From NCBI RefSeq assembly GCF_026340975.1, contig NZ_JAPEOS010000001.1, positions 3,009,001 through 3,073,000 of the forward strand: a DNA stretch of 64,000 nucleotides, in the 5' to 3' direction. Made by a program: the position numbers and the translations under genes. The notes beneath the pieces were generated by a model. The model was not told the DNA's origin and did no database searches. It saw nothing but the letters and a program-made list of their open reading frames with translations. Shown one piece after another: positions 34,242 through 42,851 of this stretch. Position 1 is the first letter of the stretch. Each line of letters starts with the position of its first letter. The stretch is from Streptomyces sp. NBC_01214. GTDB taxonomy: Bacteria; Actinomycetota; Actinomycetes; Streptomycetales; Streptomycetaceae.

Positions 34242-34575
34242 TCCGGTTTTGCCTGGGATCTGGCCGGGCCCGGACACATCCCGACCTCACAGGTTGGTCA
34301 CGGCGGCCATAAATGTGGTCGCGGCGCACAAACCGGCTGGGTCATCATGGCGTCGGATTCGATTCGCGAGCACGGGGGACGGGCAGAAGCGGGCGAGACA
34401 CGAAGCGTGATCCGGCCGGCCCGGCCTCCATGGTCACGAAGCACCGACGAGAGTGAGAAGAAGGCAATGGTCTACATCGAGCGGAACATGACGGCGGACG
34501 TCCTCACATGCTGTTACGCGGCCCTGTGAATCCCGATTCCCGGTTGCGTCCCCAGCTTGATTTGAGGCCATTCCC
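34242..34575. other. Intergenic region with a possible leader ORF
   Basis: 334 bases between the ankyrin and HEAT genes. It is clearly less GC-rich than its flanks. It contains the 20-codon ORF described separately, and no terminator-quality hairpin after the ankyrin gene was found. Confidence 0.4.
34467..34529 (+). CDS. Possible 20-residue leader peptide with a Cys-Cys pair
   Basis: MVYIERNMTADVLTCCYAAL is encoded from ATG 34467 with GAGAAGAAGG ending three bases upstream, one of the better ribosome sites nearby. It ends 46 bases before the HEAT-repeat gene. The tandem TGC TGT codons would allow cysteine-responsive translation, but no attenuator hairpin is obvious. It may be chance. Confidence 0.3.
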   Translation: MVYIERNMTADVLTCCYAAL

Positions 34576-35973
34576 ATGTTCGAACCAGTCATAGCACCGA
34601 GCGGTACCCTGCTCGGTCTCCTTCAGCGAGGCCGTGGCGACGGCACGCTGCACGCACTCGCGGCACCCAGGGCGGAGGCCCTCGAGGCCCTCAACCAGTG
34701 CGTGCTCCGCGACCCGCGCCAGGACTGGCAGGTCGAGAACCGCTCCTTGTACTACGCCCGGTTGTACCTGGACCTCGCCGGTCCACTGGGCGAGATCGAG
34801 GCCCACCTCTTCAGCGCCGACGACCTCGTCGACGAAGAGGACCACCGCACGGGCCTCGCCCTGTCCGTCCTGGGCCACCTGGCCTCCTACGGCCGCGACG
34901 ACGCGCTCATGCTGCTGCGCCGCTACGCGGCCTCCGGGGCGAACTGGGCCTGGGCGCTCGACGAGCTGGCCCTGCGCGACGACGACGAAGGCCTGCGGTC
35001 CCTGGCCCCGGCCGTCCTCGCCCGCTTCCCCGCCACGGCGGAGGGCGAGGCGCGGCTGGCCGCCGCCGTCCGCGACGCCTACGAGCCCCGTCCGTGGTGC
35101 CTGTGGGAGGAGACCCCGCAGTACGGGGAGCGCCTGGGCGCCGCCCGTCAGCAGGGCTCCTTCGACCGCTGGCAGCGCCAGATGACCCCGAGCGGCCCCC
35201 GGCCCGGCTGGGGCGTCCAGGCCGTCTTCGACTGGGCCGCCGACGGACTGCGCCGCGGTACCCCGCTGCACGTCCCCGCGGCCCGCTGCCTCGCCGCCGT
35301 GGCCCAGCCCGAGGACCGCTCCGCCATCCTCGCGGCCGCCGCCGGCGCCGACGGCGAGGCCGCCCGGGCCACCGCCCTGCACCACCTGGTCCTCGCCGAG
35401 CCGGAGAACCCGGCCGTGCTGGACCTCATCGAAGCCGCCGCCGACGAGCCCGCCGTGGCCGCCTACGAGCGCATGTGCGGCCCCGAGGCCGTCGAACGGG
35501 CCCGACGCTGGGTCCACCGCCCCGACGCGCTCGGCGAGGCCGCCGCGGCCATCCTGGCCGCCCGCGGCGGAGCCGAGGACGCGGGCCTGGTGCTGGGCGC
35601 CCTGCGCTCCACCGTGCGCGGCGCGGGCCCGGACACCCGGCGCCTGTTCGCCCTGGTGGACGGCGCTGGCCGGCTCGCCGTCGGCTGCGCGGCCCCCGTG
35701 CTGCGCCACATCTACCGCGAGACCGCCTCGTCCCACCTGCGCGGCCGGGCCGCCCGGGCCCTGGCCAGCACCGACCCCACCTTCGCTGCGGGCTTCGCCG
35801 TCGAATGCCTGTGGGACTGCGAGGAGACCACCCGCGAGGTGGCGGCCCGCCACGCCGAGACGGCCGACGCCCGCGTGGCGCCCCGGCTGCGCCGCCTGGC
35901 CGCCGACCCGGCGGAGGAGGAGGACGTCCAGTCGGCCGTCCGCAGCCGCATCGCCCCGGAGTCCGCCGTGTAG
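34576..35973 (+). CDS. HEAT-repeat domain protein
   Basis: This 465-residue soluble protein is almost wholly alpha-helical, with HEAT/PBS-lyase-like repeats. Examples are LALSVLGHLASYGRDDALMLL in the first third and LRGRAARALASTDPTFAAGF near the end. Arg/Ala/Glu-rich helices repeat every 30-40 residues. Such proteins are scaffolds, and no enzymatic motif was seen. The N terminus MFEPVIAPSGTLLGLLQRGRGDGTLHAL is typical of a streptomycete family of unknown function. No strong ribosome site precedes ATG 34576. A 14-bp hairpin terminator follows. Confidence 0.8.
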   Translation: MFEPVIAPSGTLLGLLQRGRGDGTLHALAAPRAEALEALNQCVLRDPRQDWQVENRSLYYARLYLDLAGPLGEIEAHLFSADDLVDEEDHRTGLALSVLGHLASYGRDDALMLLRRYAASGANWAWALDELALRDDDEGLRSLAPAVLARFPATAEGEARLAAAVRDAYEPRPWCLWEETPQYGERLGAARQQGSFDRWQRQMTPSGPRPGWGVQAVFDWAADGLRRGTPLHVPAARCLAAVAQPEDRSAILAAAAGADGEAARATALHHLVLAEPENPAVLDLIEAAADEPAVAAYERMCGPEAVERARRWVHRPDALGEAAAAILAARGGAEDAGLVLGALRSTVRGAGPDTRRLFALVDGAGRLAVGCAAPVLRHIYRETASSHLRGRAARALASTDPTFAAGFAVECLWDCEETTREVAARHAETADARVAPRLRRLAADPAEEEDVQSAVRSRIAPESAV

Positions 35974-35989
35974 TAGGTCGCGGACGCGC

Positions 35990-36022
35990 GGACGCCCCGG
36001 CCTGAGGAAGGCCGGGGCGTCC
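35990..36022. terminator. 14-bp hairpin between convergent genes
   Basis: GGACGCCCCGGCCT (35990-36003) pairs perfectly with 36009-36022 around GAGGA. It lies between the ends of the rightward HEAT gene and the leftward membrane protein gene (36045). Confidence 0.85.
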
Positions 36023-36044
36023 GGGGTTCATCGCGAAGAGGTCG

Positions 36045-37055
36045 TCACCCGCCCGCCGGGTAGTCGATCTCGCAGGCGGTGACCTCGGACGTCTTCTGCA
36101 CGCCGTACCCGACCGTGGCGCCGGGGTCCGACCCGCTCAACGGCTTCTTGAAGACGAGGGTGTACCCCGGAGGGACCGTCTTGGAGTTGATCCTCAGCGT
36201 GCCCTCCTCCCGCCCCCGGGTCAGTTCGGCCTCGGGGTCGGCCTGCCGACCCCGGTACCCGCGGCCCAGGTGTGTGCACTCCGACGGGGGCTTCAGCTCG
36301 GTGAGCGCGACGCTGACCCCCTGTTCCCGCAGGCTCCGGACCACCTCTGGCAGATCTGCGAGCTTGGGCTCGGGGATCTCGATGGTCCTGCCGGGATCCT
36401 TCGGGGGCTCGGAGCGCGCCTTCAGTGCTTCCTCCAGGCCTTCCGAGTAGTCGAGCGTGCAGGACGGGACCTTGGCCGTCTCGACCACGTTGAAGCTGAA
36501 CCCCCGATCGCCCAGCGGGTAGTGCTCCGCCCACGCGAACGCGAGCGCGTAGCCCGGCGGGACCGTCTTCGCGTTGACCTTGAGGAACAACCCGTCATCG
36601 CCGCGCTGCACGATCACGGCCTCGGGGTCGTCCATCGGATTGAAGCCCGCGACCCCGCCGTAGAGCTCGGAGCTGCACTCGGACAGCGGCCGCTTAGGGA
36701 CCAGCGCGACCTGGACCCCCAGTTCCTTGAGCCGGTCTGCCAGGGCCGGGACCTGCCCCTGCTCGGGCACCTTGAACCGGAGCGAGCCGTCCGGGTCCTT
36801 CTTGACCTCGGGCGCGTCCGCGGCCGAAGGGCTCGGCGAGCCGCTGGGACCGACCGACGGCAGCGAGCCGCTGCGGGTACTGCCGGGCAGGGCCATCACG
36901 GCGACGACGACGGCCGTGGCGATGCCCACCGCGAGCGGGATGCCGTAGCGGCGGGTCAGGGAACGGGCGGGAGCCGGGGCCGGGGCCTCCTGCGGGAGAC
37001 GGGCCAGCAGCGCCGCCTTGAGCCGGTCCTCGAACCCGCTGGGCCTGGTGCTCAT
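36045..37055 (-). CDS. Single-pass membrane protein with duplicated external domain, ECF partner
   Basis: This 336-residue protein has a 36-residue cytosolic arm, one membrane helix (IPLAVGIATAVVVAVMAL, about residues 39-56), a Ser/Pro linker and two copies of an external domain of about 115 residues. Shared features of the copies are a LKELGVQVALV/LREQGVSVALT strand, a SEC motif, KTVPPGY(A/T)L, and a final Cys near V(P/T)xC. That suggests one disulfide per copy. Its ATG overlaps the stop of the ECF sigma gene (ATGA), so it may act as an anti-sigma or sensor, although no zinc HxxxCxxC motif is present. Confidence 0.75.
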   Translation of the reverse strand: MSTRPSGFEDRLKAALLARLPQEAPAPAPARSLTRRYGIPLAVGIATAVVVAVMALPGSTRSGSLPSVGPSGSPSPSAADAPEVKKDPDGSLRFKVPEQGQVPALADRLKELGVQVALVPKRPLSECSSELYGGVAGFNPMDDPEAVIVQRGDDGLFLKVNAKTVPPGYALAFAWAEHYPLGDRGFSFNVVETAKVPSCTLDYSEGLEEALKARSEPPKDPGRTIEIPEPKLADLPEVVRSLREQGVSVALTELKPPSECTHLGRGYRGRQADPEAELTRGREEGTLRINSKTVPPGYTLVFKKPLSGSDPGATVGYGVQKTSEVTACEIDYPAGG

Positions 37056-37630
37056 CGGGCTGCCTCCAACTGCGTTTCGGTGACGGCGGCGGTTGCGGTC
37101 CCGCGCAGCGCGCGGCGGGCCCGGTGGAGGCGGACGCGGACGGTCGCCTGGGTGACGCCGAGGGCCTGGGCGGCCTCGGCCGGGGTGAGTTCGTCGATGA
37201 CCACGAGGTCGAGGGCCGCGCGCAGCGGCTCGGAAAGGGCGGCGTGACGCTCCGCCAGGGCTCTGAAGGCCCGCTGGGCGTCGATCCGTTCCTCCAGGGC
37301 CGCGACGTCCTCGTCCTCCAGGAGGCGTCGCCCGCTCAGCCGCGCCAGGGCGCCGCTCTCGCGGGCGAGCCCGCGGGCGTGGCCCGACAGGACGTTGCGG
37401 GCTATCCCGAACAACCAGGCAACCGGCGCCCCCTTGTTGGGCCGGTAGCCGGAGGCCGAGCCCATCGCCGCGAGGAAGATGTCCGCGGTCAGGTCCGCCG
37501 CCAGGTGCGGGTCGGCGACCCGGCGGGTGACGAACCCGAGCACGGCGTCGATGTGCTCCTCGTAGAACGCGCCGAATCCCTCGTGCGTGGTGAGATCCGG
37601 TGGCCCGGTCTTCTGTCCTGGGCTTCGCAC
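37052..37630 (-). CDS. ECF-type RNA polymerase sigma factor
   Basis: This 192-residue protein has sigma region 2 (FYEEHIDAVLGFVTRRVADP, then DLTADIFLAAM and GAPVAWLFGIARNVL) and region 4 (LSEPLRAALDLVVIDELTPA, AQALGVTQATVRVRLHRARRAL). Region 3 is absent, as in extracytoplasmic-function sigma factors. It is coupled to the downstream membrane protein, the usual arrangement for a sigma/anti-sigma or sensor pair. Its own promoter is not evident in the 74 bases after pxpC. GTG 37630 is the start in the open frame; an internal start at the FGAFYEEH region is less likely. Confidence 0.92.
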   Translation of the reverse strand: MRSPGQKTGPPDLTTHEGFGAFYEEHIDAVLGFVTRRVADPHLAADLTADIFLAAMGSASGYRPNKGAPVAWLFGIARNVLSGHARGLARESGALARLSGRRLLEDEDVAALEERIDAQRAFRALAERHAALSEPLRAALDLVVIDELTPAEAAQALGVTQATVRVRLHRARRALRGTATAAVTETQLEAAR

Positions 37631-37704
37631 CCTGGTTCCTCCCCTGCGTCGGGGACCCGGTCGGCCCCCTCACTCCGTACTTGGCCGAAGCCTCCTCGAA
37701 CGTT

Positions 37705-38574
37705 TCATCGGGACCTCACGAACCGGACCGGGATCCCCGGCCGGGCCTGCGCCGCCGCGTCCAGGGCCGGGCCCGGCGGGACCACGCCCACCACCGGATA
37801 GCCGCCCGTCACCGGGTGATCGGCCAGGAACACCACCGGCAGCCCGTCCGGCGGCACCTGGACCGCGCCCAGCACCATGCCCTCGCTCGGCAGCTCGCCG
37901 GTCCGGGCGCGGACCAGCGCGGGGCCCGCCTCCGTGCGCAGCCCGATCCGGTTCGACCTCGCCGACACCCGGAACGCCGACCGCCACAGACCGGCCAGCG
38001 AGGCCCCCGTGAACCAGTCCGCCCGCGGCCCCAGCCGCAGCGGGAGCAGCAGCTCCGAAGGCGGCCCGGGCAGGCCGCAGGCATCCGCCCCGGGGGCCGG
38101 ATCCGGGCCCGGCGGGCCCACCGGCAGCAGCATCCCGGCCGACAGGACCGGCGGCCCCAGCCCGGACAGCAGGTCCGTGGAGCGACTGCCCAGGACCGGC
38201 GGGCCGACCAGTCCTCCCCGCACCGCGACGTAGCCGCGCACTCCCGACTCCGCCCGGCCCACCTCCAGCTCCGCCCCGGCCGGGAGCCGGACCGGCGCCC
38301 CCCAGGCCACCGGGCGACCGCAGACCCGTACCGGACAGGGCGCGCCCGTGACCGCCACGGTGGTCGCAGCCAGGGCCCGCAGCCCGACCCCGTCCAGGGT
38401 CGTCTCCAGCGCCGCCGCGTCCGGCGCGTTGCCGACGAGCCGGTTGGCCAGCGCGTACGCCGCCGTGTCGAGGGCTCCCGAGCGCGGGACCCCCAGGTGC
38501 GCGTACCCCGGGCGGCCCCGGTCCTGGACCGTCGTCAGCGCCCCCGGCCGCACCACCAGCAGCCCCTCAGCCAC
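37705..38574 (-). CDS. pxpC: 5-oxoprolinase subunit C (biotin-dependent carboxyltransferase-like)
   Basis: This 289-residue protein is the KipA/AHS2-type subunit of the prokaryotic ATP-dependent 5-oxoprolinase PxpABC. It starts LLVVRPGALTTVQDRGRPGYAHLGVPRSGALD, a signature of the family, and holds NRIGLRTEAG and ADHPVTGGYPVVGVV. With PxpA and PxpB it opens 5-oxoproline to glutamate at the cost of ATP. The start overlaps the pxpB stop by eight bases. It is the last gene of the unit. The protein is cytosolic and its length is slightly below that of E. coli PxpC. Confidence 0.93.
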   Translation of the reverse strand: MAEGLLVVRPGALTTVQDRGRPGYAHLGVPRSGALDTAAYALANRLVGNAPDAAALETTLDGVGLRALAATTVAVTGAPCPVRVCGRPVAWGAPVRLPAGAELEVGRAESGVRGYVAVRGGLVGPPVLGSRSTDLLSGLGPPVLSAGMLLPVGPPGPDPAPGADACGLPGPPSELLLPLRLGPRADWFTGASLAGLWRSAFRVSARSNRIGLRTEAGPALVRARTGELPSEGMVLGAVQVPPDGLPVVFLADHPVTGGYPVVGVVPPGPALDAAAQARPGIPVRFVRSR

Positions 38575-39190
38575 GGCCGTCCTCCTGCGTGAACCGCACG
38601 CGGACCCCGGGCGCGAAGAGCGCCGCCGGTTCCCGCTCCGGGTCCCAGAGCACCGCGTCCGTGGAGCCGATCAGCTGCCAGCCGCCGGGGGAGGAGCGCG
38701 GGTAGACCCCCGCGTACTCCCCGGCCAGCGCCAGCGAGCCCGCCGGGACGGCCGTACGGGGCGTCCCGCGGCGGGGGACGTGGAACCGCTCCGGCAGCCC
38801 CGTCAGGTAGCCGAAGCCCGGCGCGAAACCGCAGAAGGCCACCCGGAAGACGGCCCTGCCGACGATCCCCGGGACCTCCCGCGGGGCGACCCCCCACAGC
38901 CGGGCCACCTCCGCCAGGTCCGGGCCGTCGTACCGCACCGGAACGGTGACCTGCGGCCCCTGCGTCGGCGCGAGCGGCGGCACCTCCCACCGCGCGATCC
39001 GGGCACCGAGCGCCGCCGGGTCCCGTACGCCGTCCAGCAGCACGGTCCGCGCGGCCGGCACGAGGTCCCGTACGGGCCCCAGCTCGCCCGCGTCCCGGCG
39101 GCGCAGCAGCTCGGCGTGGAGCGCGGCGACCTCGTCCGCCGAGTCCAGCTCGATCAGCAGCGCCCCACCACCCACCACGAGGGTCCTCAC
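38567..39190 (-). CDS. pxpB: 5-oxoprolinase subunit B (KipI/AHS1)
   Basis: This 207-residue protein is the AHS1/KipI-type subunit of 5-oxoprolinase. It has LLIELDSADEVAALHAELL at the N terminus, VTVPVRYDGPDLAEVARLWG in the centre, and the conserved FCGFAPGFGYLTGLP and VPRRGTPRTAVPAGS segments. GTG 39190 overlaps the pxpA stop (GTGA), so translation is coupled. The gene order pxpA-pxpB-pxpC here matches many actinobacteria. A regulatory KipI-type role in sporulation is known in Bacillus but is not implied here. Confidence 0.93.
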   Translation of the reverse strand: MRTLVVGGGALLIELDSADEVAALHAELLRRRDAGELGPVRDLVPAARTVLLDGVRDPAALGARIARWEVPPLAPTQGPQVTVPVRYDGPDLAEVARLWGVAPREVPGIVGRAVFRVAFCGFAPGFGYLTGLPERFHVPRRGTPRTAVPAGSLALAGEYAGVYPRSSPGGWQLIGSTDAVLWDPEREPAALFAPGVRVRFTQEDGRG

Positions 39191-39981
39191 GCGAAGGCCT
39201 CCACCCGGACCCCGGCCGCGCCCAGCGCCTCCCGGACCCGGCGGGCGAGCCCGGCCGCCCCCGGGGTGTCCCCGTGCAGGCACAGCGAGCGCGCGGCCAC
39301 CCGGACCCGGGACCCGTCGGCCGCCGTCACCACCCCCTCGGCCGCCATCCGGACGGCCCGCGCGACGACCGCGTCCGGGTCGTGCAGCACGGCGTCCGGC
39401 TCGCCGCGCGGGACCAGCGTCCCGGCCGGCGTATACGCGCGGTCGGCGAAGGCCTCCGGTACGGGAGCCAGGCCGGCCTCCCCGGCGGCGGCGAGCAGCA
39501 GCGACCCGGGCAGCCCCAGCACCGGCAGGCCCCCGGTGGCACCGGACCCGGCCGCCAGCCGGACGCCCGCGACGACGGCGGCGGCCTGGCCCGCGTCGTG
39601 CACGGTGCGGTTGTAGAGCGCGCCGTGCGGTTTCACGTACGACACCCGGGAGCCGGCCGCCCGCGCGAACACCTCCAGCGCCCCGATCTGGTAGGCCACC
39701 TCGTCGGCGAGCTCGCCCGGCGGCACGTCCATGGAGCGCCGCCCGAAGCCGGCCAGATCGCGGTAGGACACCTGCGCGCCGATCCGCACGCCCCGCTCCG
39801 CGGCCCGTTCGCAGACCCGGCGCATGATGGACGGGTCACCGGCGTGGAAGCCGCAGGCCACATTGGCGCTCGTGACGACGGAGAGCAGGGCCTCGTCGTC
39901 GGTGAGCGTCCAGCGCCCGAAGCCCTCGCCGAGGTCGGCGTTGAGGTCGATCACGCGAGCGGATGCGATCATGGAATCCAT
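39187..39981 (-). CDS. pxpA: 5-oxoprolinase subunit A (LamB/YcsF family)
   Basis: This 264-residue TIM-barrel-like protein is the PxpA subunit. Its signatures are IDLNADLGEGFGRWTLTDDEALL, ANVACGFHAGDPSIM, QVSYRDLAGFGRRSMDVPPGEL, VKPHGALYNR and LCLHGDTPGA. It is first in the pxpABC unit. ATG 39981 or ATG 39972 could be the start. The promoter must lie in the 99-base gap shared with the divergent SMC operon, so the two units could influence each other. Confidence 0.94.
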   Translation of the reverse strand: MDSMIASARVIDLNADLGEGFGRWTLTDDEALLSVVTSANVACGFHAGDPSIMRRVCERAAERGVRIGAQVSYRDLAGFGRRSMDVPPGELADEVAYQIGALEVFARAAGSRVSYVKPHGALYNRTVHDAGQAAAVVAGVRLAAGSGATGGLPVLGLPGSLLLAAAGEAGLAPVPEAFADRAYTPAGTLVPRGEPDAVLHDPDAVVARAVRMAAEGVVTAADGSRVRVAARSLCLHGDTPGAAGLARRVREALGAAGVRVEAFA

Positions 39982-40080
39982 GCGCCGAGCGTAGAGCAGG
40001 CGGCCGGAGCGGATGCCGGGACGATCCGGCCGAACCATGCCGTTTGGGATGTTGTCAGCAACAGGACCTAGTCTTTGTCC

Positions 40081-41586
40081 GTGACTCTCCCTGCCCCGGC
40101 GAAGACCCTTCCGTCCCCGGCGCCGGGCCCGGCCGCCGACGAGGGCCTGGCCCGGCGGCTGCGCGCCCTCGCCTGCACCGCCCCGCTGCACGACCTCGAC
40201 GTCCGCAAGGCCAATCTGGCCGGCGAGTACGGGGTCTACGCGATGGCGGAGGTCGCGCTGGCCGCGATCGACCTGATCACGCTCAACATGGACTTCGACA
40301 CGGGCGCCGACCACGAGCAGATAGTGGCCAGGCTGCTGCCGCGCGTCGCGGCCCAGGCCCCCGCCCGCCCGGCGGCCGAGCACGAGCGGGTGGCCCGCTG
40401 GGTGCTGGAGAACCTGATCAACGTCGGCAGCGTGGACCGCGGCTTCCGCGCGATCTACGGCACCTTCGGCCCCGACGGCGTCTACGTGCGCCGGGACTAC
40501 GACTTCAAGCTGATCGAAGAGGTCCCCGGCTACGGCGGCGTGGTCTACCTGCGCACCACCGACGAGGCCGTCAACGTCCTCGTCGGCGCCCTCGACACGG
40601 ACGTCACCAGCGCCCAGATCGCCGCCGAGGTCAAGCTGGAGGTGCTGATCAGCCGCGGCCGGCTGGCCGACGCCCAGCTCGCCGCCGAGCAGGCCCGCTA
40701 CCGGACGGTCCAGTACGCCGAGACCCTGCGGCGCACGCTGGACGCGACGCGCCGCAACGTCCGGGCGGTGGACTGGCTGCAGGCCGTGCCCGACATGATC
40801 GCCGAGGCCCTGGACCACGTCGCCGACCGCTACCGGCACGAGAACGCGATCCTGACCAACATCCGCAAGGCGCGCGACGAGGCGGAGGAGCCGGAGAACA
40901 AGCGGCGCGCGGCCGAGCTCGTCGACATCGTCAAGGACTGCATCCGCCGCCACACCCAGCTCCAGTCCCGGCTGCTGGACGCCGGCCCGCTCTTCCGCGC
41001 CGAACAGGACCGCCAGGCCTTCGCCGCCCCGGCGCCCCGCTCCGGCATCGACCTGTACGGCCAGCTCGTCGCCCCGCTGCTGCCGCTCCCCCTGGAGCAG
41101 GCGAGCCGGGTGACCACCGCCTTCTTCGCCTCCGGCGCCGGCCTGCGCACGCCCGTCTCGGTGCGGGTGGCCGACCTGGTCGAGATCCTGCTGACCCCGC
41201 CCGTCGAGCGCGAGCACCTCGGCGCGGAGATGCCCGAGCCGGACCTCATCGCCACCCCGGACGACAGCCGCTTCAGCGAGGAGCAGCTCGCCGCCGCGAT
41301 GGAGCTCCTCGACCTCCCGCACGACGCCCCGCGCCGGCTGTCCGGGCTCCTCGCGGAGGCCCGCCGCAGCGATCCGGAACTGCCGTACTTGGTGGCCCTG
41401 CTGGCCGTCCACGCGGCGAGCCCGGCCGTCGGCACCGCCTATCGGCAGGGGGAGGAGCGGCTCCTCTTCGCGGTGGACGACGGCACGCAGCTCGACGACC
41501 ACGAATTCGGCGGCGCCGACCTCATCGTCGGCACCGCCCTCTTGGACGCCGCCGGCATGGCCGCCGACCGCGCGGAGGCCTCGTGA
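40081..41586 (+). CDS. Kleisin/MksF-JetA-like protein of an SMC operon
   Basis: This 501-residue protein is the first of three genes in MukF-E-B (JetA-B-C) order. An N-terminal region of about 190 residues looks like winged-helix or helical modules (YGVYAMAEVALAAIDLITLNMDFD; RWVLENLINVGSVDRGFRAIYG). It is followed by long helices (KLEVLISRGRLADAQLAAEQARYRT; RYRHENAILTNIRKARDEAEEP) and a C-terminal segment that may be another winged helix. No catalytic motif was seen. By place, size and helical content it would be the kleisin bridging the ATPase heads; similarity to a named DUF was not checked. GTG 40081 is used; a TTG at 40075 is possible. Confidence 0.55.
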   Translation: MTLPAPAKTLPSPAPGPAADEGLARRLRALACTAPLHDLDVRKANLAGEYGVYAMAEVALAAIDLITLNMDFDTGADHEQIVARLLPRVAAQAPARPAAEHERVARWVLENLINVGSVDRGFRAIYGTFGPDGVYVRRDYDFKLIEEVPGYGGVVYLRTTDEAVNVLVGALDTDVTSAQIAAEVKLEVLISRGRLADAQLAAEQARYRTVQYAETLRRTLDATRRNVRAVDWLQAVPDMIAEALDHVADRYRHENAILTNIRKARDEAEEPENKRRAAELVDIVKDCIRRHTQLQSRLLDAGPLFRAEQDRQAFAAPAPRSGIDLYGQLVAPLLPLPLEQASRVTTAFFASGAGLRTPVSVRVADLVEILLTPPVEREHLGAEMPEPDLIATPDDSRFSEEQLAAAMELLDLPHDAPRRLSGLLAEARRSDPELPYLVALLAVHAASPAVGTAYRQGEERLLFAVDDGTQLDDHEFGGADLIVGTALLDAAGMAADRAEAS

Positions 41587-41644
41587 CCCTGCACGCGGCT
41601 GGCCCGCCGTGCCAGGCCCGTTCAGTCTCGGCTCGGCCAAATCA

Positions 41645-41752
41645 AGCCCCGCCGGCGTTTGAGGCGCGGGGTCTGGGGCGGGGCCCCAGGAAACCCGGCT
41701 CCGCCGGGCACCGGGCTCTGCCCGAACCCTCGCCTCAAATGCCGGCGAGGCT
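41645..41752. repeat. REP-like inverted repeat inside the SMC operon
   Basis: The ends AGCCCCGCCGGCGTTTGAGG (41645-41664) and CCTCAAATGCCGGCGAGGCT (41733-41752) are near-perfect inverted copies. Two smaller hairpins lie between them (CTGGGGC-GGGGCCCCAG and CCCGGCTCCGCCGGG). Elements with this GCCGGCGTTTGAGGCG core are scattered through Streptomyces intergenic regions. This one separates the first and second genes of the operon. Confidence 0.75.
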
Positions 41753-41875
41753 GGATGCGCGCTGCGCCCCCGGCCTCGGGAAGGGGCAGAGCCCGCCCCC
41801 CGCCGACGCAGCCGCACCGCCGCACGGCACCACCAGTACCGCCCGAACCACCCGCACCGCCGAGGAGACCCACCC

Positions 41876-42778
41876 GTGAGCGACCACCACGCCGAGCACC
41901 CCGCGTGGAGCGAGCCCGACGCGCCGGCGGCTCCCGCCGTGCCCGTCGGCACCGCCGCGGTGACCCCCGCCGACGCCGCCGACGCGGCCCGGCTCGTCGC
42001 CTTCGGGCTGCAGCCCAAGCTGCTCCCCGCCCGGGACGCCGAGTACGCGGAGCTGCTCCGCCGCTACCGCGAGGACCCCGCCTTCGGCCGGCTCGCCGAC
42101 GCCGTGGCCACCGGCCTCGGCCTCGTGGTCCTGGAAGTGTCCCCGCGGGCCGGCATGGCCGTGGCCGCCGGCGAGGACTCCGTCTTCGCCGTCCGGATGG
42201 GCGACTACGCCCGCCGCACCGCCGCCGACTCCGCCGACCGCTTCCTGCACGGCCTCGCGCACCTCGCCGTGGCAGCCCTGGCCTTCCCGCGCCCCGAAGA
42301 CCTCGCCGACGACGGCTACATCGGCCGCATCACCGTCAACGGCGTCGACGCCTTCGTCCGGCAGACCTGCCGCCGCCTGGAGGAGCGCGCCGAGGAGCTC
42401 GGCGAGAACACCGACCCGGCCTCCGACGCCCCCGGCCTGGAGGCCGCCTGGCGCGTCTACGCCCGCCGCAGTGCGACCGGCGCCACCAAGGACGCCCGCC
42501 GCCTCGCGGGCTCGACCACCGGCATCGTCGGCAAGGCGGCCGCCTTCCTCACCGACTCCGGGTTCCTCCAGCGCACCGGTGACGAGGCCGGAGGCACCTA
42601 CCGCACCACCCCCCGCTACCAGCTCCAGGTCCGTGACATGGCGGGCAGCGCGGCGATGGCCGAGCTCCTGGAGCTCGGCGTGGTGTCCGTCAGCGACGGC
42701 TGCGCCACCCTGCTGCCGCCGCCCGAGGGCGACGACCTGGAACTCGCCGCCGACGCCGGGCTCCCGTTCCACGCCTGA
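41876..42778 (+). CDS. MksE/JetB-like winged-helix protein of the SMC operon
   Basis: This 300-residue protein, after an acidic Pro/Ala-rich arm, has a compact alpha/beta region that resembles KITE-type winged helices: LLRRYREDPAFGRLADAVATGLGLVVLEVSPRAG near residue 60. It ends with FLQRTGDEAGGTYRTTPRYQLQVRD. It also carries a repeated Arg/Ala helix typical of DNA- or SMC-binding partners. In MukBEF and Wadjet complexes the E/JetB subunit binds the kleisin. Assignment rests on operon position, length and predicted fold. GTG 41876 follows GAGGAGACCCACCC, an excellent ribosome site. The preceding 289 bases contain a REP-like repeat. Confidence 0.55.
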   Translation: MSDHHAEHPAWSEPDAPAAPAVPVGTAAVTPADAADAARLVAFGLQPKLLPARDAEYAELLRRYREDPAFGRLADAVATGLGLVVLEVSPRAGMAVAAGEDSVFAVRMGDYARRTAADSADRFLHGLAHLAVAALAFPRPEDLADDGYIGRITVNGVDAFVRQTCRRLEERAEELGENTDPASDAPGLEAAWRVYARRSATGATKDARRLAGSTTGIVGKAAAFLTDSGFLQRTGDEAGGTYRTTPRYQLQVRDMAGSAAMAELLELGVVSVSDGCATLLPPPEGDDLELAADAGLPFHA

Positions 42779-42851
42779 GACCCCGGGCCCGCGGCCCGCG
42801 CCCGATCCCCGTACGTCCCGCCTCACCCAGACACCACGAGAGTCCGCCGCC

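Noticed and set aside
36045..37055. Canonical zinc-dependent anti-sigma factor beside the ECF gene
   Set aside because: The HxxxCxxC motif and the usual anti-sigma helix pattern are missing in the N-terminal arm.
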